A program made the translations under genes and the position numbers. A DNA stretch of 64,000 nt, from assembly GCA_051414805.1 (NCBI GenBank), contig CP166702.1, positions 2,356,001 to 2,420,000 of the forward strand, read 5' to 3'. Under the pieces are notes generated by a model, which saw only the letters and a list, made by a program, of their open reading frames with translations, was not told the DNA's origin and searched no databases. This document shows, piece after piece, positions 41,963 through 51,164 of the stretch. Positions within the stretch are counted from its first letter, which is position 1, and each line of letters starts with the position of its first letter. The stretch comes from Xenophilus sp003671765 (GTDB lineage: Bacteria > Pseudomonadota > Gammaproteobacteria > Burkholderiales > Burkholderiaceae_C).

Positions 41963-42319
41963 GTGTTGTTTGATGCTCAATGCGGCGAAAGGCTGCGGCA
42001 GGAGCGCGATCGTCTCGGGCTGTCTCAGCAGGCTCTCGCTGACCTGATCGGCGTCCAGCGGGCGATGCTGAGTCGCTACGAGCGCGGCGTGGCCGAGCCT
42101 GGCGCGAGCGCGCTCATGAAGCTGGCTGGAGCTGGCATCAACGTGAGCTTTGTGCTCTTTGGTGCTCAAGTTGCAACGGGCAATGACTCAGGCACGACAA
42201 CGCGCGTCCTCACGCCAGAGCAGGCCGCTCTGTTGGACAACTACGAGGCGGCTGACGAGCGAGGGCGTGCCGCGGCGCGAGGCGTTCTTGATGCGCTCGC
42301 GAAACAGAAGGCCGCTTAG
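41963..42319 (+). CDS. XRE-family prophage repressor (C-like)
   Basis: The 118-aa protein (GTG at 41963, or TTG at 41966, which is better spaced from AAGGGG) has an N-terminal helix-turn-helix: GERLRQERDRLGLSQQALADLIGVQRAMLSRYERGVAEP. A short C-terminal oligomerisation helix follows (AALLDNYEAADERGRAAARGVLDALA). Its position opposite the early operon fits the lysogeny repressor. No LexA-like protease domain is present, so induction would not be by RecA cleavage, as for P2 C. Confidence 0.85.
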   Translation: MLFDAQCGERLRQERDRLGLSQQALADLIGVQRAMLSRYERGVAEPGASALMKLAGAGINVSFVLFGAQVATGNDSGTTTRVLTPEQAALLDNYEAADERGRAAARGVLDALAKQKAA

Positions 42320-42470
42320 CACAAGAGGCTGGTGGCCATGGTTTGGCCCGGTGTGGACCGCCTTCAGAGCATGGCGCGCCGGGCAACGAGAAGAGACGCA
42401 GGAATTCCTGGCGAAAGTGGCCAGGGCTGCAGTCAGTGTGATGGGGCGGCTTTAGGCCGGAGGAGAACTG

Positions 42471-42998
42471 ATGAAGTCCAAGACCGTTGCAGGTTTGGTC
42501 GTTGCCGCCGCTTTGGTGGTCGCCGGGCTGCTCTACGCATCGCCATATCTGGCGCTCCGCAGCATCGGCAAGGCGATTGAGGCCAAAGATGCAGACACCG
42601 TCGCCGAGTACGTCGATTTCCCAGCGCTGCGCGAGAGCGTCAAGGGTCAGCTGCTCATCAAGATGCAGGCGGAGCTGCAGAAGCCCGAGATGAAGGACAA
42701 CCCTTTCGCGGGCCTAGGCCAGATGCTGGCCGCGAGCATGGTGAACCAGGTGGTCGACACCTTGGTGTCGCCCGCAGGGGTGATGTTAATGCTGGAGAAC
42801 GGCAAGCCGGGCAAGCCCGCCGACGTTGCCGCGGCTGGGGTAGGAGTGGACACCCAGGTTTCGCAGCGCAAGAACATGGCCGTCAACTATCAGGGCTGGT
42901 CGAAGGTCTTCGTGCACCCGAAGGATCAGTCCGGCGGCTTCGTGTTTCGCCGTGATGGGCTGATAGGGTGGAAGTTGGTCGCGATCAAGATGGATTGA
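42471..42998 (+). CDS. DUF2939 protein with N-terminal membrane anchor
   Basis: The 175-aa protein has an N-terminal hydrophobic segment (TVAGLVVAAALVVAGLLYA) and the DUF2939 pattern SPYLALRSIGKAIEAKDADT with AEYVDFPALRESVKGQL. GGAGG precedes the ATG by 6 nt. DUF2939 proteins are periplasmic or membrane proteins of unknown role; here it begins the plus-strand cargo set after the repressor, 14 bp before the next gene. Confidence 0.8.
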   Translation: MKSKTVAGLVVAAALVVAGLLYASPYLALRSIGKAIEAKDADTVAEYVDFPALRESVKGQLLIKMQAELQKPEMKDNPFAGLGQMLAASMVNQVVDTLVSPAGVMLMLENGKPGKPADVAAAGVGVDTQVSQRKNMAVNYQGWSKVFVHPKDQSGGFVFRRDGLIGWKLVAIKMD

Positions 42999-43011
42999 AG
43001 GGCCTTGGACC

Positions 43012-43503
43012 ATGAGCACCGACACCTTGGTAGGTCTGTTGTTCAGCATCCCGCTGGCGATCATTGGCAACTTTGCCACCGTCTGGGTTCAGCGTTTCCT
43101 GACCAGGCGTAGTGAGAAGCGAACGCGGCAGCGCATCGCCCAACTCCGCGAGGAGTATGCGGAGATAGCCGGGCTGTCAGCGGACGCGAACAAGCATCAA
43201 ATCTTCTTGCTTGAGTCGGTGCTGCTGATCACCTTGCTCACCACCTTCGTCGCAGTCGCAGCAACGCTTTCGTTCGTCATTCATCAACTCACCGGCGCCC
43301 GGACCGCGATGCTGGTTGGATGGATGATCCTTCTCGGTGGCGGTATCGCGGTGACGAAAGAATGCCTCGAGGTTCTGCGAAAGTCGACGCGTGTGCGGCG
43401 CTTCGATAACTACGCAGAGCGCGTGCATGCTGAAATCTCCACGTTGGAGAATCCACGGCTCGGAGCCACCCAGCCTGGGTCTGCACAGACGAAGGATTCC
43501 TAG
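43012..43503 (+). CDS. Membrane protein of unknown function, 163 aa
   Basis: There are three hydrophobic segments: LVGLLFSIPLAIIGNFATVWV near the N-terminus, then VLLITLLTTFVAVAATLSFVI and AMLVGWMILLGGGIAVTK, with a cytosolic-looking basic loop (QRFLTRRSEKRTRQRIAQLREEYAEIAG) between the first two. No family is recognised. Its TAG overlaps the GTG of the nuclease-like gene by one base, so the two are coupled and may work as a pair. Confidence 0.65.
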   Translation: MSTDTLVGLLFSIPLAIIGNFATVWVQRFLTRRSEKRTRQRIAQLREEYAEIAGLSADANKHQIFLLESVLLITLLTTFVAVAATLSFVIHQLTGARTAMLVGWMILLGGGIAVTKECLEVLRKSTRVRRFDNYAERVHAEISTLENPRLGATQPGSAQTKDS

Positions 43504-45047
43504 TGCCGAAAGCCACTGACGTCCGACCAGAATCGCTGGATGCATCAAGTGTGAGAGAACGACAAGTTGAGCAAGGAGGCGGCGCAACGCCGACGCCGCG
43601 GCAGACGGCAAATCAAGCTTCGTCTGAGCTGCCGGGGATTGCAGACCACCTTGACGGGTATGGAGAAGAGACTGCGCTGCGCGTGAACTCAGATGTGCGG
43701 ATCGAACGTTTTCTGAAGGCCTCGGACAGATGGATCTGTGATCGATACTGGATCGACGTGCGATATGTGGCAGAGCGGGGAGCGCGAGGCGTCTGGCTTT
43801 CGCAGGCGTCGATCTATCTGAGTCCTGTCCGCCCTTCGGTTGAATCAAACTTCCAAATTTCGACGCAACGCCTCGTGGCTGGCCAATTGCAGAAGCAGGT
43901 CAGAAGTGGCGCGGCGGCACAAAAGCTCATAGGGAATGCTGCGCGTGGGCACATCGAAATCCACGGCCATCAATTGCGTCTTGCTGTTGTCGACTGCTCG
44001 TCAGAGATGAGTGATCGCGAGCGTTGGTACTCAACGCTCCAGCTATCACTGATCTCCAGCCACGGCGAGATGCCTTTAACGAGCAACTTGTCGGAAATTG
44101 ACGATGAGTTGAGGATGCAAGCTGTGCCCTTCGACGGCTTGTCGGACCTGTGCGGATGGCTCGGATTGCAGGCGCCCGGCACTGGCGCAGTCCCTCAGAT
44201 CCATATGCGCGTGGCGCCACCCTGCGACATGATTTTCGAGCCCTCATTTCTGAGGAGCAATCGTCTGAGACTTACGTTCCACGCGCATCCTGCATTTGAC
44301 ACCTCGCAATTGAGCGCTGCGATCCGCATCGTTCCAGGCAAGGGTCTGGCCAGCAGACGGCAGATCGCGGATCAGATTGTTTGGCGGCGGCCACGGGGAG
44401 GACTACGTCCTGGCGTTGTGGACATTGAGGTCGCGGACGCTGACGCGGCGCTCGCTGTGTTGATGGTTGGCGGCACGAATGTGCGTCGACAGTGGTTTTC
44501 TGACCCAGCGAAGGCCAGAAACCGCCGATTGCTGGCCGTGCAGCACTTCGATAAGGATCTTCGAAAGGTACGAGCGGCAGTTCTCGACCCGAGCGAATCG
44601 TCTACAAAGTTCGAACACGGCGTCGCAACGCTGCTGTTCTTGCTTGGGTTCACCGTCGTGATTCCGATTGAGACCGACTCTCCAGACATCATCGCCAGCA
44701 CGCCTGGTGGCCAAGAGGTCGTTGTCGAGTGCACAACGCGCATAGCAGATTTCGCCTCGAAAGTCGGTAAGCTCGTCGACCGTCGAACCTCACTTGCGCG
44801 CTTTCTCGCTGAAAGTCGGCACTTCAACCCTGTTTCGGCTGCTCTGGTGTGCAGACTCCCTCGCGATCAAATCGCGAACCAAGACCAAGCGGTGCGCCAT
44901 GGGATTATTCTGATTAGCCTCGAAGACCTTGTTGAAGCGTTCAACCGAATCTCCGTTCCTGGGGATGCGGATGAGTTGCTTAAGCAGGCATTGGAGCGCT
45001 TGGCAGCGGACAGCGCCATGGCACAACATGGTCCACCGAATATTTAG
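43503..45047 (+). CDS. Unknown protein with C-terminal restriction-endonuclease-like region
   Basis: The 514-aa protein begins at a GTG overlapping the preceding stop. Residues 1-370 match nothing I know. From about 375, FEHGVATLLFLLGFTVVIPI, DSPDIIASTPGGQEVVVECT and LVCRLPRDQI resemble the Mrr/PD-(D/E)XK fold: helix, Asp in SPDII, then a beta-strand with Glu. The usual ExK Lys is replaced by Thr (E-C-T), so catalysis is uncertain. Coupled to a membrane protein and followed by an McrA-like gene, it is a plausible defence component. Confidence 0.6.
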   Translation: MPKATDVRPESLDASSVRERQVEQGGGATPTPRQTANQASSELPGIADHLDGYGEETALRVNSDVRIERFLKASDRWICDRYWIDVRYVAERGARGVWLSQASIYLSPVRPSVESNFQISTQRLVAGQLQKQVRSGAAAQKLIGNAARGHIEIHGHQLRLAVVDCSSEMSDRERWYSTLQLSLISSHGEMPLTSNLSEIDDELRMQAVPFDGLSDLCGWLGLQAPGTGAVPQIHMRVAPPCDMIFEPSFLRSNRLRLTFHAHPAFDTSQLSAAIRIVPGKGLASRRQIADQIVWRRPRGGLRPGVVDIEVADADAALAVLMVGGTNVRRQWFSDPAKARNRRLLAVQHFDKDLRKVRAAVLDPSESSTKFEHGVATLLFLLGFTVVIPIETDSPDIIASTPGGQEVVVECTTRIADFASKVGKLVDRRTSLARFLAESRHFNPVSAALVCRLPRDQIANQDQAVRHGIILISLEDLVEAFNRISVPGDADELLKQALERLAADSAMAQHGPPNI

Positions 45048-45206
45048 TCCCCGTGCGATCTCCGAGTTGCCATCCGACGTTACGCGCTGCGCACGTACGT
45101 TGGCGGAATTGCTGAGAGAAACCTTCATTCCATTGCTGAAGACGAGCGGATGCGCGAGCCGATCCGGGCGCAACGTGGGATGTGATGCGACAGAAGAGGA
45201 AAGCAC

Positions 45207-46322
45207 ATGATTTTGCCGAATGTCGAGCGAGCAGATCTCGAAGACGCTCTCGGGCGGTTTGATGCAGAGTTGCGGGGACTGCCTGAGTGGAGCGGCTGGG
45301 AAGCCAGTGCGGCACAGAAGTTTGCTCTCGTCCACAACGCACGTCGCTACCCGCCCAAGAAGATCGTCTCGATGGCCACGGGTGTGCCGGTTGGGAAGTT
45401 CTCGGGTGGCCGTCAATCAAACGGCTACCTGGAGAGCCGTGGCTTTACGGTCGTGCCTATCGACGGCGCGACGAGCGGGCCACTGGAAGCTCCGAGCTTT
45501 GTGGTCGGCAGGATCTATGACCGATGGCAGGACATCAACATCCCCTACGGCGGCAGTCGTCAGAGCGGCATTTCGCCTTCGAGTCAAACGCCGACGATCT
45601 TCTTGTTCACGGGCGGTTCGGGTGAGCAATACGGCTATCGCGATGCGTTCGATGCCGACGGCGTGTTCTTGTTCACCGGCGAAGGTCAGGTTGGTGACAT
45701 GCAACTCACCAAAGGGAACCTGGCGATTGCCAACCACGCCAGGGAAGGCCGCGCGCTGCATGTGTTTGAGTCTCTCGGCAAGAGCAAGGGCCAGCGATAC
45801 GTCGGCGAGTTCACCTATGCCGACCACACCCTCCAGCGCCGCCCAGATCGCGAGGGAAACGATCGACAGATCATCGTGTTCCATTTGGTCCCGGTAGGCC
45901 TAGAGGCTGAAGATGCGGGTTCTTTGGGGATCGACGGAATTCCCTTCGAAGCGCCACCGCTGGACCTGGCGGAGGCCCGCAAACGAGCTCTGGCGGCGTT
46001 TGGCGCCAACGAGGGAAAAGGCGGCAAGGACGCCAAGAGGAAGCTGTACTACCGTAGCAGCCTAGTGAGGGACTACGTGCTCCTTCGGTCGGGCGGCGAG
46101 TGTGAGTCCTGTCGTGAGCCTGCGCCATTCAAGCGAGTCGACGGTAGGCCTTACCTGGAGCCGCACCATACGACGCGCGTCTCGGATGGCGGCCTAGATC
46201 ACCCCCGATTTGTCGGTGCCATCTGCCCAACCTGCCATCGGGAGATCCATCACGGCGTCGACGGCGAACGGCGCAATGCCGAGCTCACTGAGTACCTTGC
46301 CGACATCGAACTACTGGACTGA
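45207..46322 (+). CDS. McrA-like modification-dependent restriction endonuclease (SRA-like + HNH)
   Basis: The 371-aa protein appears to have three parts. Residues 25-75 (KFALVHNARRYPPKKIVSMA, FSGGRQSNGYLESRGF) resemble the N-terminal module of ScoMcrA. Residues 95-235 (VVGRIYDRWQDINIPYGGSRQSG, TGEGQVGDMQLTKGNLAIANH) resemble its SRA-like domain. The C-terminus is an HNH nuclease with CESCREP, YLEPHHTTRVSDGG and CPTCHREIHHG, i.e. four zinc Cys and the catalytic His. ScoMcrA cleaves phosphorothioate- or 5-methylcytosine-containing DNA; cleavage of modified phage DNA is inferred here. CACATG context with GAGGAAAG gives a good SD. Confidence 0.82.
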   Translation: MILPNVERADLEDALGRFDAELRGLPEWSGWEASAAQKFALVHNARRYPPKKIVSMATGVPVGKFSGGRQSNGYLESRGFTVVPIDGATSGPLEAPSFVVGRIYDRWQDINIPYGGSRQSGISPSSQTPTIFLFTGGSGEQYGYRDAFDADGVFLFTGEGQVGDMQLTKGNLAIANHAREGRALHVFESLGKSKGQRYVGEFTYADHTLQRRPDREGNDRQIIVFHLVPVGLEAEDAGSLGIDGIPFEAPPLDLAEARKRALAAFGANEGKGGKDAKRKLYYRSSLVRDYVLLRSGGECESCREPAPFKRVDGRPYLEPHHTTRVSDGGLDHPRFVGAICPTCHREIHHGVDGERRNAELTEYLADIELLD

Positions 46323-46403
46323 AGCCTTGATGACGATAGCACGCGTGGGTTGTTGGATGAGATGTGTGCTCGGCCGAGGCGCGCCGGTCGAGTAGGAGTG
46401 AAC

Positions 46404-47048
46404 ATGAAGTGGGAAGATCTCGCGAGCAAGGAGGTTGTCGGGGCGCTGATTGGCGCGGCCGGCGCTTTCTGGGCCGCGCTCTGGGTGGCGCGTGATGCGA
46501 GAAAGCGCGAAGAGCGTTCCGCGGCCATGGTGGTGATTGGGACCCTTGGCACACTGCTGGCAACCGCCCACACCATCTTTGAGATCGCTCCCGAGGGTGC
46601 TGACGACAAGGCACTTGCCAAGCATGTTGCAGGCAAGCTGATGACATTCTTCCCGCGACTTGATCCTCTATACGGAGCATGCGTTGCTCGACTGCTGCCT
46701 TTGCATCCCGTGATGGCCGCGAGGCTGCAGTCTGTGTCTCTGTACTACGACACCATGGCGGTGGTTGTTGAACGCCTTCGAGTGGACGAACAAGTAGCTA
46801 ACCAGAAAGGGAAGCCGGACAGATCCAATGAAGACCTGATCGCCGATGCGCAGATAGCCCTCAACGGTTTGCGGGCGGTCCTTGAGCACGGGGCAGTGGC
46901 TCAAGAGATGATTAATCGGCTGGTGCTCTACGCGTACCCAGCTTTGCAAAGCCTCGGGATGCGTCTCGGCCTCGTCGGCTCGCCGGCCTTGAAAGAGGCG
47001 CTCAAGTCTGCACACGTAGTTGTAAAGAGCGCTGCAGTGCCTAAGTGA
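46404..47048 (+). CDS. Unknown membrane-anchored protein, 214 aa
   Basis: The ATG at 46404 follows TAGGAGT by 5 nt, preferred over 46350. The protein starts MKWEDLASKEVVGALIGAAG with an N-terminal hydrophobic helix (VVGALIGAAGAFWAALWVA), then is helical and soluble-looking. This layout is common in small defence-island and phage-encoded proteins of unknown function. It follows the McrA-like gene by 81 bp. Confidence 0.6.
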   Translation: MKWEDLASKEVVGALIGAAGAFWAALWVARDARKREERSAAMVVIGTLGTLLATAHTIFEIAPEGADDKALAKHVAGKLMTFFPRLDPLYGACVARLLPLHPVMAARLQSVSLYYDTMAVVVERLRVDEQVANQKGKPDRSNEDLIADAQIALNGLRAVLEHGAVAQEMINRLVLYAYPALQSLGMRLGLVGSPALKEALKSAHVVVKSAAVPK

Positions 47049-47101
47049 CGCCCCACGGCCTCGGGCTGATCCACGTCATTTCTCATTTCGAAGGCTCGCC
47101 G

Positions 47102-47905
47102 TCACGGGTGAGGTGTTTGCATTTGCCTTCGTGCGTCTGCCGACGGACTCTCGCGCTGGGTCATTGATGTCCAAAAGGGAATGTGAATGTCCCAGTAGCT
47201 GGGCGCGGCGATGTGGTGGGTCGGGCCACCCACGATCTGCTCTCCGAGCGTGTGCTCAATGAAAGTGCCGAGCGCGCTCTCGACGAAGTTCGACATGAGC
47301 GTGAGAAGCCCGATCATCTCGTCAATCATCATTCGAACCGATGCGGAACTCTCCGCGCGCTTCCCGAACATGTGATGCAAGACCACAGAGTTGGCTGCGT
47401 CGTAAAACGTATTGCCGGACTGCTCGCCGACGTAATGGATATCGTCCACCCAGGTGGCACTTGGGGTGATGTTTCGCCTCCAGTTGTCGAGGCTTGGATA
47501 GTGAAACGCCAGAGTATTGCGAATGTGGTTGATCCAGTCGGCAGCCGCAACGGCCTTGTTGACTTCCTTGAGTCTCAGCGGTCCGTCTTCCCACTTCGGG
47601 AACACGTCTCCTTGAAGAACCGAGGCGACCTCTACCGAGTTGATCTTCTCCTTCGCTTCCCAGCACTTCGCACAGGCGACACGGAATAGCATCAGAGTCT
47701 GCGACATCTCGGCATTCCATAGCACCGCGCGTCCAGGGTCGCTAAGCTGCGATTGCTGAAGGGTCCAAGAAATGAGCTTCTGAAGGGAGACGAGTTCATT
47801 GCAGATGAAGCCAAGAAGGTAGTAAGCATGGCGCTGCTCGATCGACAAGCCGCGGATCTTGTCAACTGGCACCTGAATCTCGTTTACGCTGATCGATTGC
47901 TTCAT
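47102..47905 (-). CDS. Unknown helical protein with possible HEPN motif, 267 aa
   Basis: MKQSISVNEIQVPVDKIRGL... is largely helical and includes the segment WINHIRNTLAFHYPSLDNW, where IRNTLAFH is an R-N-x4-H arrangement (R-x5-H) compatible with HEPN RNases. The rest is unrecognised. It is divergent from the membrane patatin gene across 225 bp and convergent with the gene at 46404. The HEPN assignment is tentative. Confidence 0.55.
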   Translation of the reverse strand: MKQSISVNEIQVPVDKIRGLSIEQRHAYYLLGFICNELVSLQKLISWTLQQSQLSDPGRAVLWNAEMSQTLMLFRVACAKCWEAKEKINSVEVASVLQGDVFPKWEDGPLRLKEVNKAVAAADWINHIRNTLAFHYPSLDNWRRNITPSATWVDDIHYVGEQSGNTFYDAANSVVLHHMFGKRAESSASVRMMIDEMIGLLTLMSNFVESALGTFIEHTLGEQIVGGPTHHIAAPSYWDIHIPFWTSMTQRESPSADARRQMQTPHP

Positions 47906-48130
47906 ATTGCCTCAACGGGAAGCCACCCTCGGAGCATGTTCGCCCCGAAGACTATCGGGCAGCGAGCGAACGCCTCGGTCGCCCCTCAGCACCTTTTGGC
48001 GTTCGGCGCCTTTTGTCAGTCCAGCCTCGTCATGGATTGCGCCTGTCGATCATTGGCGCTCAAAATAGGAGCGCATCCATAAACACGCCAAGACACATCC
48101 TAGTAGAGCACGGAATTCGAGGAGGTCGCC

Positions 48131-50755
48131 ATGCGGTTGAAAGGAGTCTGGCAAAAGGCCGGCTTGTTCGAGACTTTGACCTACTGGATGGGGGTGATCT
48201 TTTCGCCTCTCAGCTACCTGTGGCCCTGGCTACTTGCGGCAATCATCTTCGTCGGGTTTCTTTTCTCTGATCAAGGGGTATCTTTATCCGAGAATTTTAG
48301 GGACGAGCCGCGACCGACATTTTTAATCGCAGTCAGCATCGTTGGGTTTTTCACTGTAACCGTTTACGGCTGCCTGCTCGCAAGCTTGGCTGCAACCACA
48401 TTCCGCCCACGGAATATCGACCCGCGCTCAAACAAGCTACTTGCATCGAGGATCGGCTGCATTGCCGGATGGATCTGCATTGCCGCCTTTAGTCCGATTG
48501 TCATGTTCGCCTTCATGACCAGAGGTGCTGCGGTCGTAGGAGTTACTCTCGCGCTTTCCGTGGTCGCTCTGGCTGGCGTCCCATTCGCGATACTTGGCGC
48601 GGCGAAACGGGAACAGTGGTGGTTGAAAATTGAAACCCTTACAGCTAAACATCGCTTTGTCTTTGCGATTACTGCGTTCGTCGTTGCGTGCGTTCCGTTG
48701 GGCACCGGGGCCTCTATAACAATAGCCGAACCAATCGCGCTGACGCATTTAGGACCTCTGCTTTTGACGCTGGTTGGAGTGGGCGCACTCTGCACGGTTA
48801 TTGGCGCCATCTTCGTGGTGCTTCCTTTTACATTGAACAGTCCGCTTCTCGGCTGGGCCTTCGCTGTCTTGATGGTGATCGCCGCGTTACGAGCGCCTCT
48901 GACGTTCGATTCGGAGAATCCATTACTTACTCGGGAGCGCGTGGCGGCGACGGTAAGCGAGGAATTTTGGGAAGAGCAGTGCAAGATAAATCCGAGCCCT
49001 GTATCGACAATTCGTCAAAAGGTGGAAGAAGCCTCTGAACTTCGCAAGGATGGGAAGGCCGTTCCACCAATTTATCTGGTGAGTGCTGAAGGAGGGGGCA
49101 TTCGTGCGGCCTATTGGACTGCGATGGGCCTAGCCCAAATGGACTTGGCGACGGAGCAAAAGTTTGCAATTCAGCTCGTGTCGCTTTCTGGTGTCTCCGG
49201 AGGGAGCCTTGGAATTGCCACTTGGCTCGCAGCGCACGACGCTGCGCCAAATAGCCCCGAAGAGCGCATGGCGCTGATCGCCGAATTTCTCGGGACAGAC
49301 TTCCTATCGCCATTACTGGGGGGGTTTTTCTTTCTAGATGCACCGCGCCTTGTTTTCGGCCCACTATGGCCGACCGCGCGTCGTGATCACGTTTTTGAGC
49401 GAGCATTGTTTGACAGGTGGAAAGCACTCTCGACCTCCGACTTTTTTGCGCGCCCACTCCGGCGTTTGTGCATTAAAGGTTTCGACAGCCCTCCCGTCGT
49501 CTACTTCAACGCGACAGACGCACTGTCGGGCGCTCCCGTCGCGCTAGGAAACGAGAATTCCTGGCAACCCGGCGCCTTCCCAGCTCTGTTGGCGAATGCT
49601 TGGGAGGACACTAGCTTGCGTTGGATAACTGTTGGTCAAGCGGTTTCAATCAGTGCGCGCTTCCCCTTTTTGTCACCTGGCGCCGAGGTGGGCGTTAGCC
49701 CGGGCCAAGTGGGGCTGACAGAGACGAGAGACGCTCTGCGAGCCCTGAAGGACCAAGCGCCTGACAACGCGGTGGACCGCGCCGCCCATCGAGCCGCAAT
49801 GGACGCGGCACAGGCGGACCTGGAAAAGAGAGCTGAGTGGCCCGCTGAGCCAGACGATGCAATGCGAATCGCTCTGCTTGTTGACGGCGGCTATTTTGAC
49901 AACAGTGCATTGGATCAAACTATCGAAGCGGTGGAATTAGCTGCTCAACGCTTCGCAATCAGAGCATCGGAGAGAGAGGGCTACAAGGCATTGCCTGTAC
50001 ATGTCCTGCACTTCTCAAACGATCCAGCCCAGGCCTGCCTTCCGCTGGCTGAAGGCTGGTTGGATCAACTTAATCCCCAAGCCCAGATTTTCGTGAAGAG
50101 AAGCAAGGTTTTTGAGGTTCTGAAATGCAGGTGGCAGGCTAACTTTATTGATCGTTCCACCAGTGCGAAACCGCTGCAATTTCTAACTTTGCCTCTCGAA
50201 ACTCTCTTCTCCGTTCGCACGGCGCATGCCGAAACTCAGGTCACGCGTGCTCGGCGACCGTTTGTTGCATATTTAAGCGGATTGGAGCGAATGCGTAGGC
50301 CCGGTGCAAAGGAATTCCACGCCTTTTCGCTTTCACAAGCTCTCACTGACATGGGCAATACCATGGTTCAGGTTGGAGTGCCTTTCGGGTCATCTAATTG
50401 GCTTCTGGAAAGCAAATCGATTGAAGAGGTGTACGTAAAGCAGAGGAATTATCTTGACGCTGAAGCTGCGAATCATCCTGACATAAGTATTTCGAAGCAC
50501 TTCGACCGCCTTGATGCTTGGAGGGCCCGGACTTTAAAGGCCGCCGACCGATGGGCTTGCGCTCAGAAGCTCTCTGCTCGTAACCCGCCTTTAGGGTGGG
50601 CTTTGAGCACGAAAGACCGAACGCTTTTGGACTGCCTGACAGCGCGTGCAACCGTGACAGAATCGTTTCCCGATCCTGTGGCGCCATACCCGCCATTGGG
50701 TGGCAGCGACCTCATCCTCACCGTGGAGCCTCCGCGAGACGTATATATTGAATAG
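48131..50755 (+). CDS. Large membrane-anchored patatin-like phospholipase
   Basis: The 874-aa protein has about seven hydrophobic segments in residues 17-260, then a patatin domain. This has EGGGIRAAYWTAMGL (oxyanion hole, about 322), LSGVSGGSLGIATWLA (nucleophile Ser in GVSGG, about 354) and LLVDGGYFDNSALD (catalytic Asp in DGG, about 584). The catalytic dyad is thus complete. Patatin effectors in CBASS and related systems kill infected cells by phospholipid hydrolysis, but those are smaller and soluble, and no CD-NTase is nearby. GC is lower than in the flanks. GAGGAGG at 48118 gives a strong SD. Confidence 0.85.
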   Translation: MRLKGVWQKAGLFETLTYWMGVIFSPLSYLWPWLLAAIIFVGFLFSDQGVSLSENFRDEPRPTFLIAVSIVGFFTVTVYGCLLASLAATTFRPRNIDPRSNKLLASRIGCIAGWICIAAFSPIVMFAFMTRGAAVVGVTLALSVVALAGVPFAILGAAKREQWWLKIETLTAKHRFVFAITAFVVACVPLGTGASITIAEPIALTHLGPLLLTLVGVGALCTVIGAIFVVLPFTLNSPLLGWAFAVLMVIAALRAPLTFDSENPLLTRERVAATVSEEFWEEQCKINPSPVSTIRQKVEEASELRKDGKAVPPIYLVSAEGGGIRAAYWTAMGLAQMDLATEQKFAIQLVSLSGVSGGSLGIATWLAAHDAAPNSPEERMALIAEFLGTDFLSPLLGGFFFLDAPRLVFGPLWPTARRDHVFERALFDRWKALSTSDFFARPLRRLCIKGFDSPPVVYFNATDALSGAPVALGNENSWQPGAFPALLANAWEDTSLRWITVGQAVSISARFPFLSPGAEVGVSPGQVGLTETRDALRALKDQAPDNAVDRAAHRAAMDAAQADLEKRAEWPAEPDDAMRIALLVDGGYFDNSALDQTIEAVELAAQRFAIRASEREGYKALPVHVLHFSNDPAQACLPLAEGWLDQLNPQAQIFVKRSKVFEVLKCRWQANFIDRSTSAKPLQFLTLPLETLFSVRTAHAETQVTRARRPFVAYLSGLERMRRPGAKEFHAFSLSQALTDMGNTMVQVGVPFGSSNWLLESKSIEEVYVKQRNYLDAEAANHPDISISKHFDRLDAWRARTLKAADRWACAQKLSARNPPLGWALSTKDRTLLDCLTARATVTESFPDPVAPYPPLGGSDLILTVEPPRDVYIE

Positions 50756-51164
50756 CCCGCCACCTGCACTGTTTGACAAGAATGCGGGCAACTCATCAAT
50801 GGTCGCCTTTCGTTCTTATATTTTAAATAGTAGATGCCGAAAGTACGACTTCGTGTTGGCACGGTCGACTGCCGAAATCTTCGTTTTCGTGCCGATGGTA
50901 AACGTAAATATCAATTTCGGAGGTTACCCGCTATCGTGTCATCGAGCGATAGAAAATTACCTCGAGGAGGTTCTCAAGAGTTGCGCTCCCGCACTTTTCT
51001 TCCGAAGGCACCTACTGACTGCTGGAGGCTTTCGGTTCGAAGCCGGGCCCGTTCTTCATAGGCTGTCTCGCGAGCGACGCATATCGAACCAGTGGGCGCC
51101 AGCAGCAACAGTCCGAATCCGTGACCACGTTTGAATATGGTCGGCGTATGCAGAAAATTCAAAT
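50756..51164. other. Gene-poor junction between cargo and late tail operon
   Basis: These 409 bp are AT-richer and hold no convincing gene. An open frame of 144 codons on the plus strand (50700-51134) overlaps the end of the patatin gene and has no coding-like composition or motif. I see no clear terminator, repeat or promoter. It marks the boundary between lower-GC cargo and the GC-rich late genes. Confidence 0.5.

Noticed and set aside
47102..50755. CBASS system
   Set aside because: A patatin effector is present, but there is no CD-NTase or E1/E2/JAB gene in the island, and the patatin is far larger with membrane segments.
50700..51134. 144-codon plus frame after the patatin gene
   Set aside because: It begins inside the patatin gene in another frame, has no SD, no recognisable motif and no coding-like composition.
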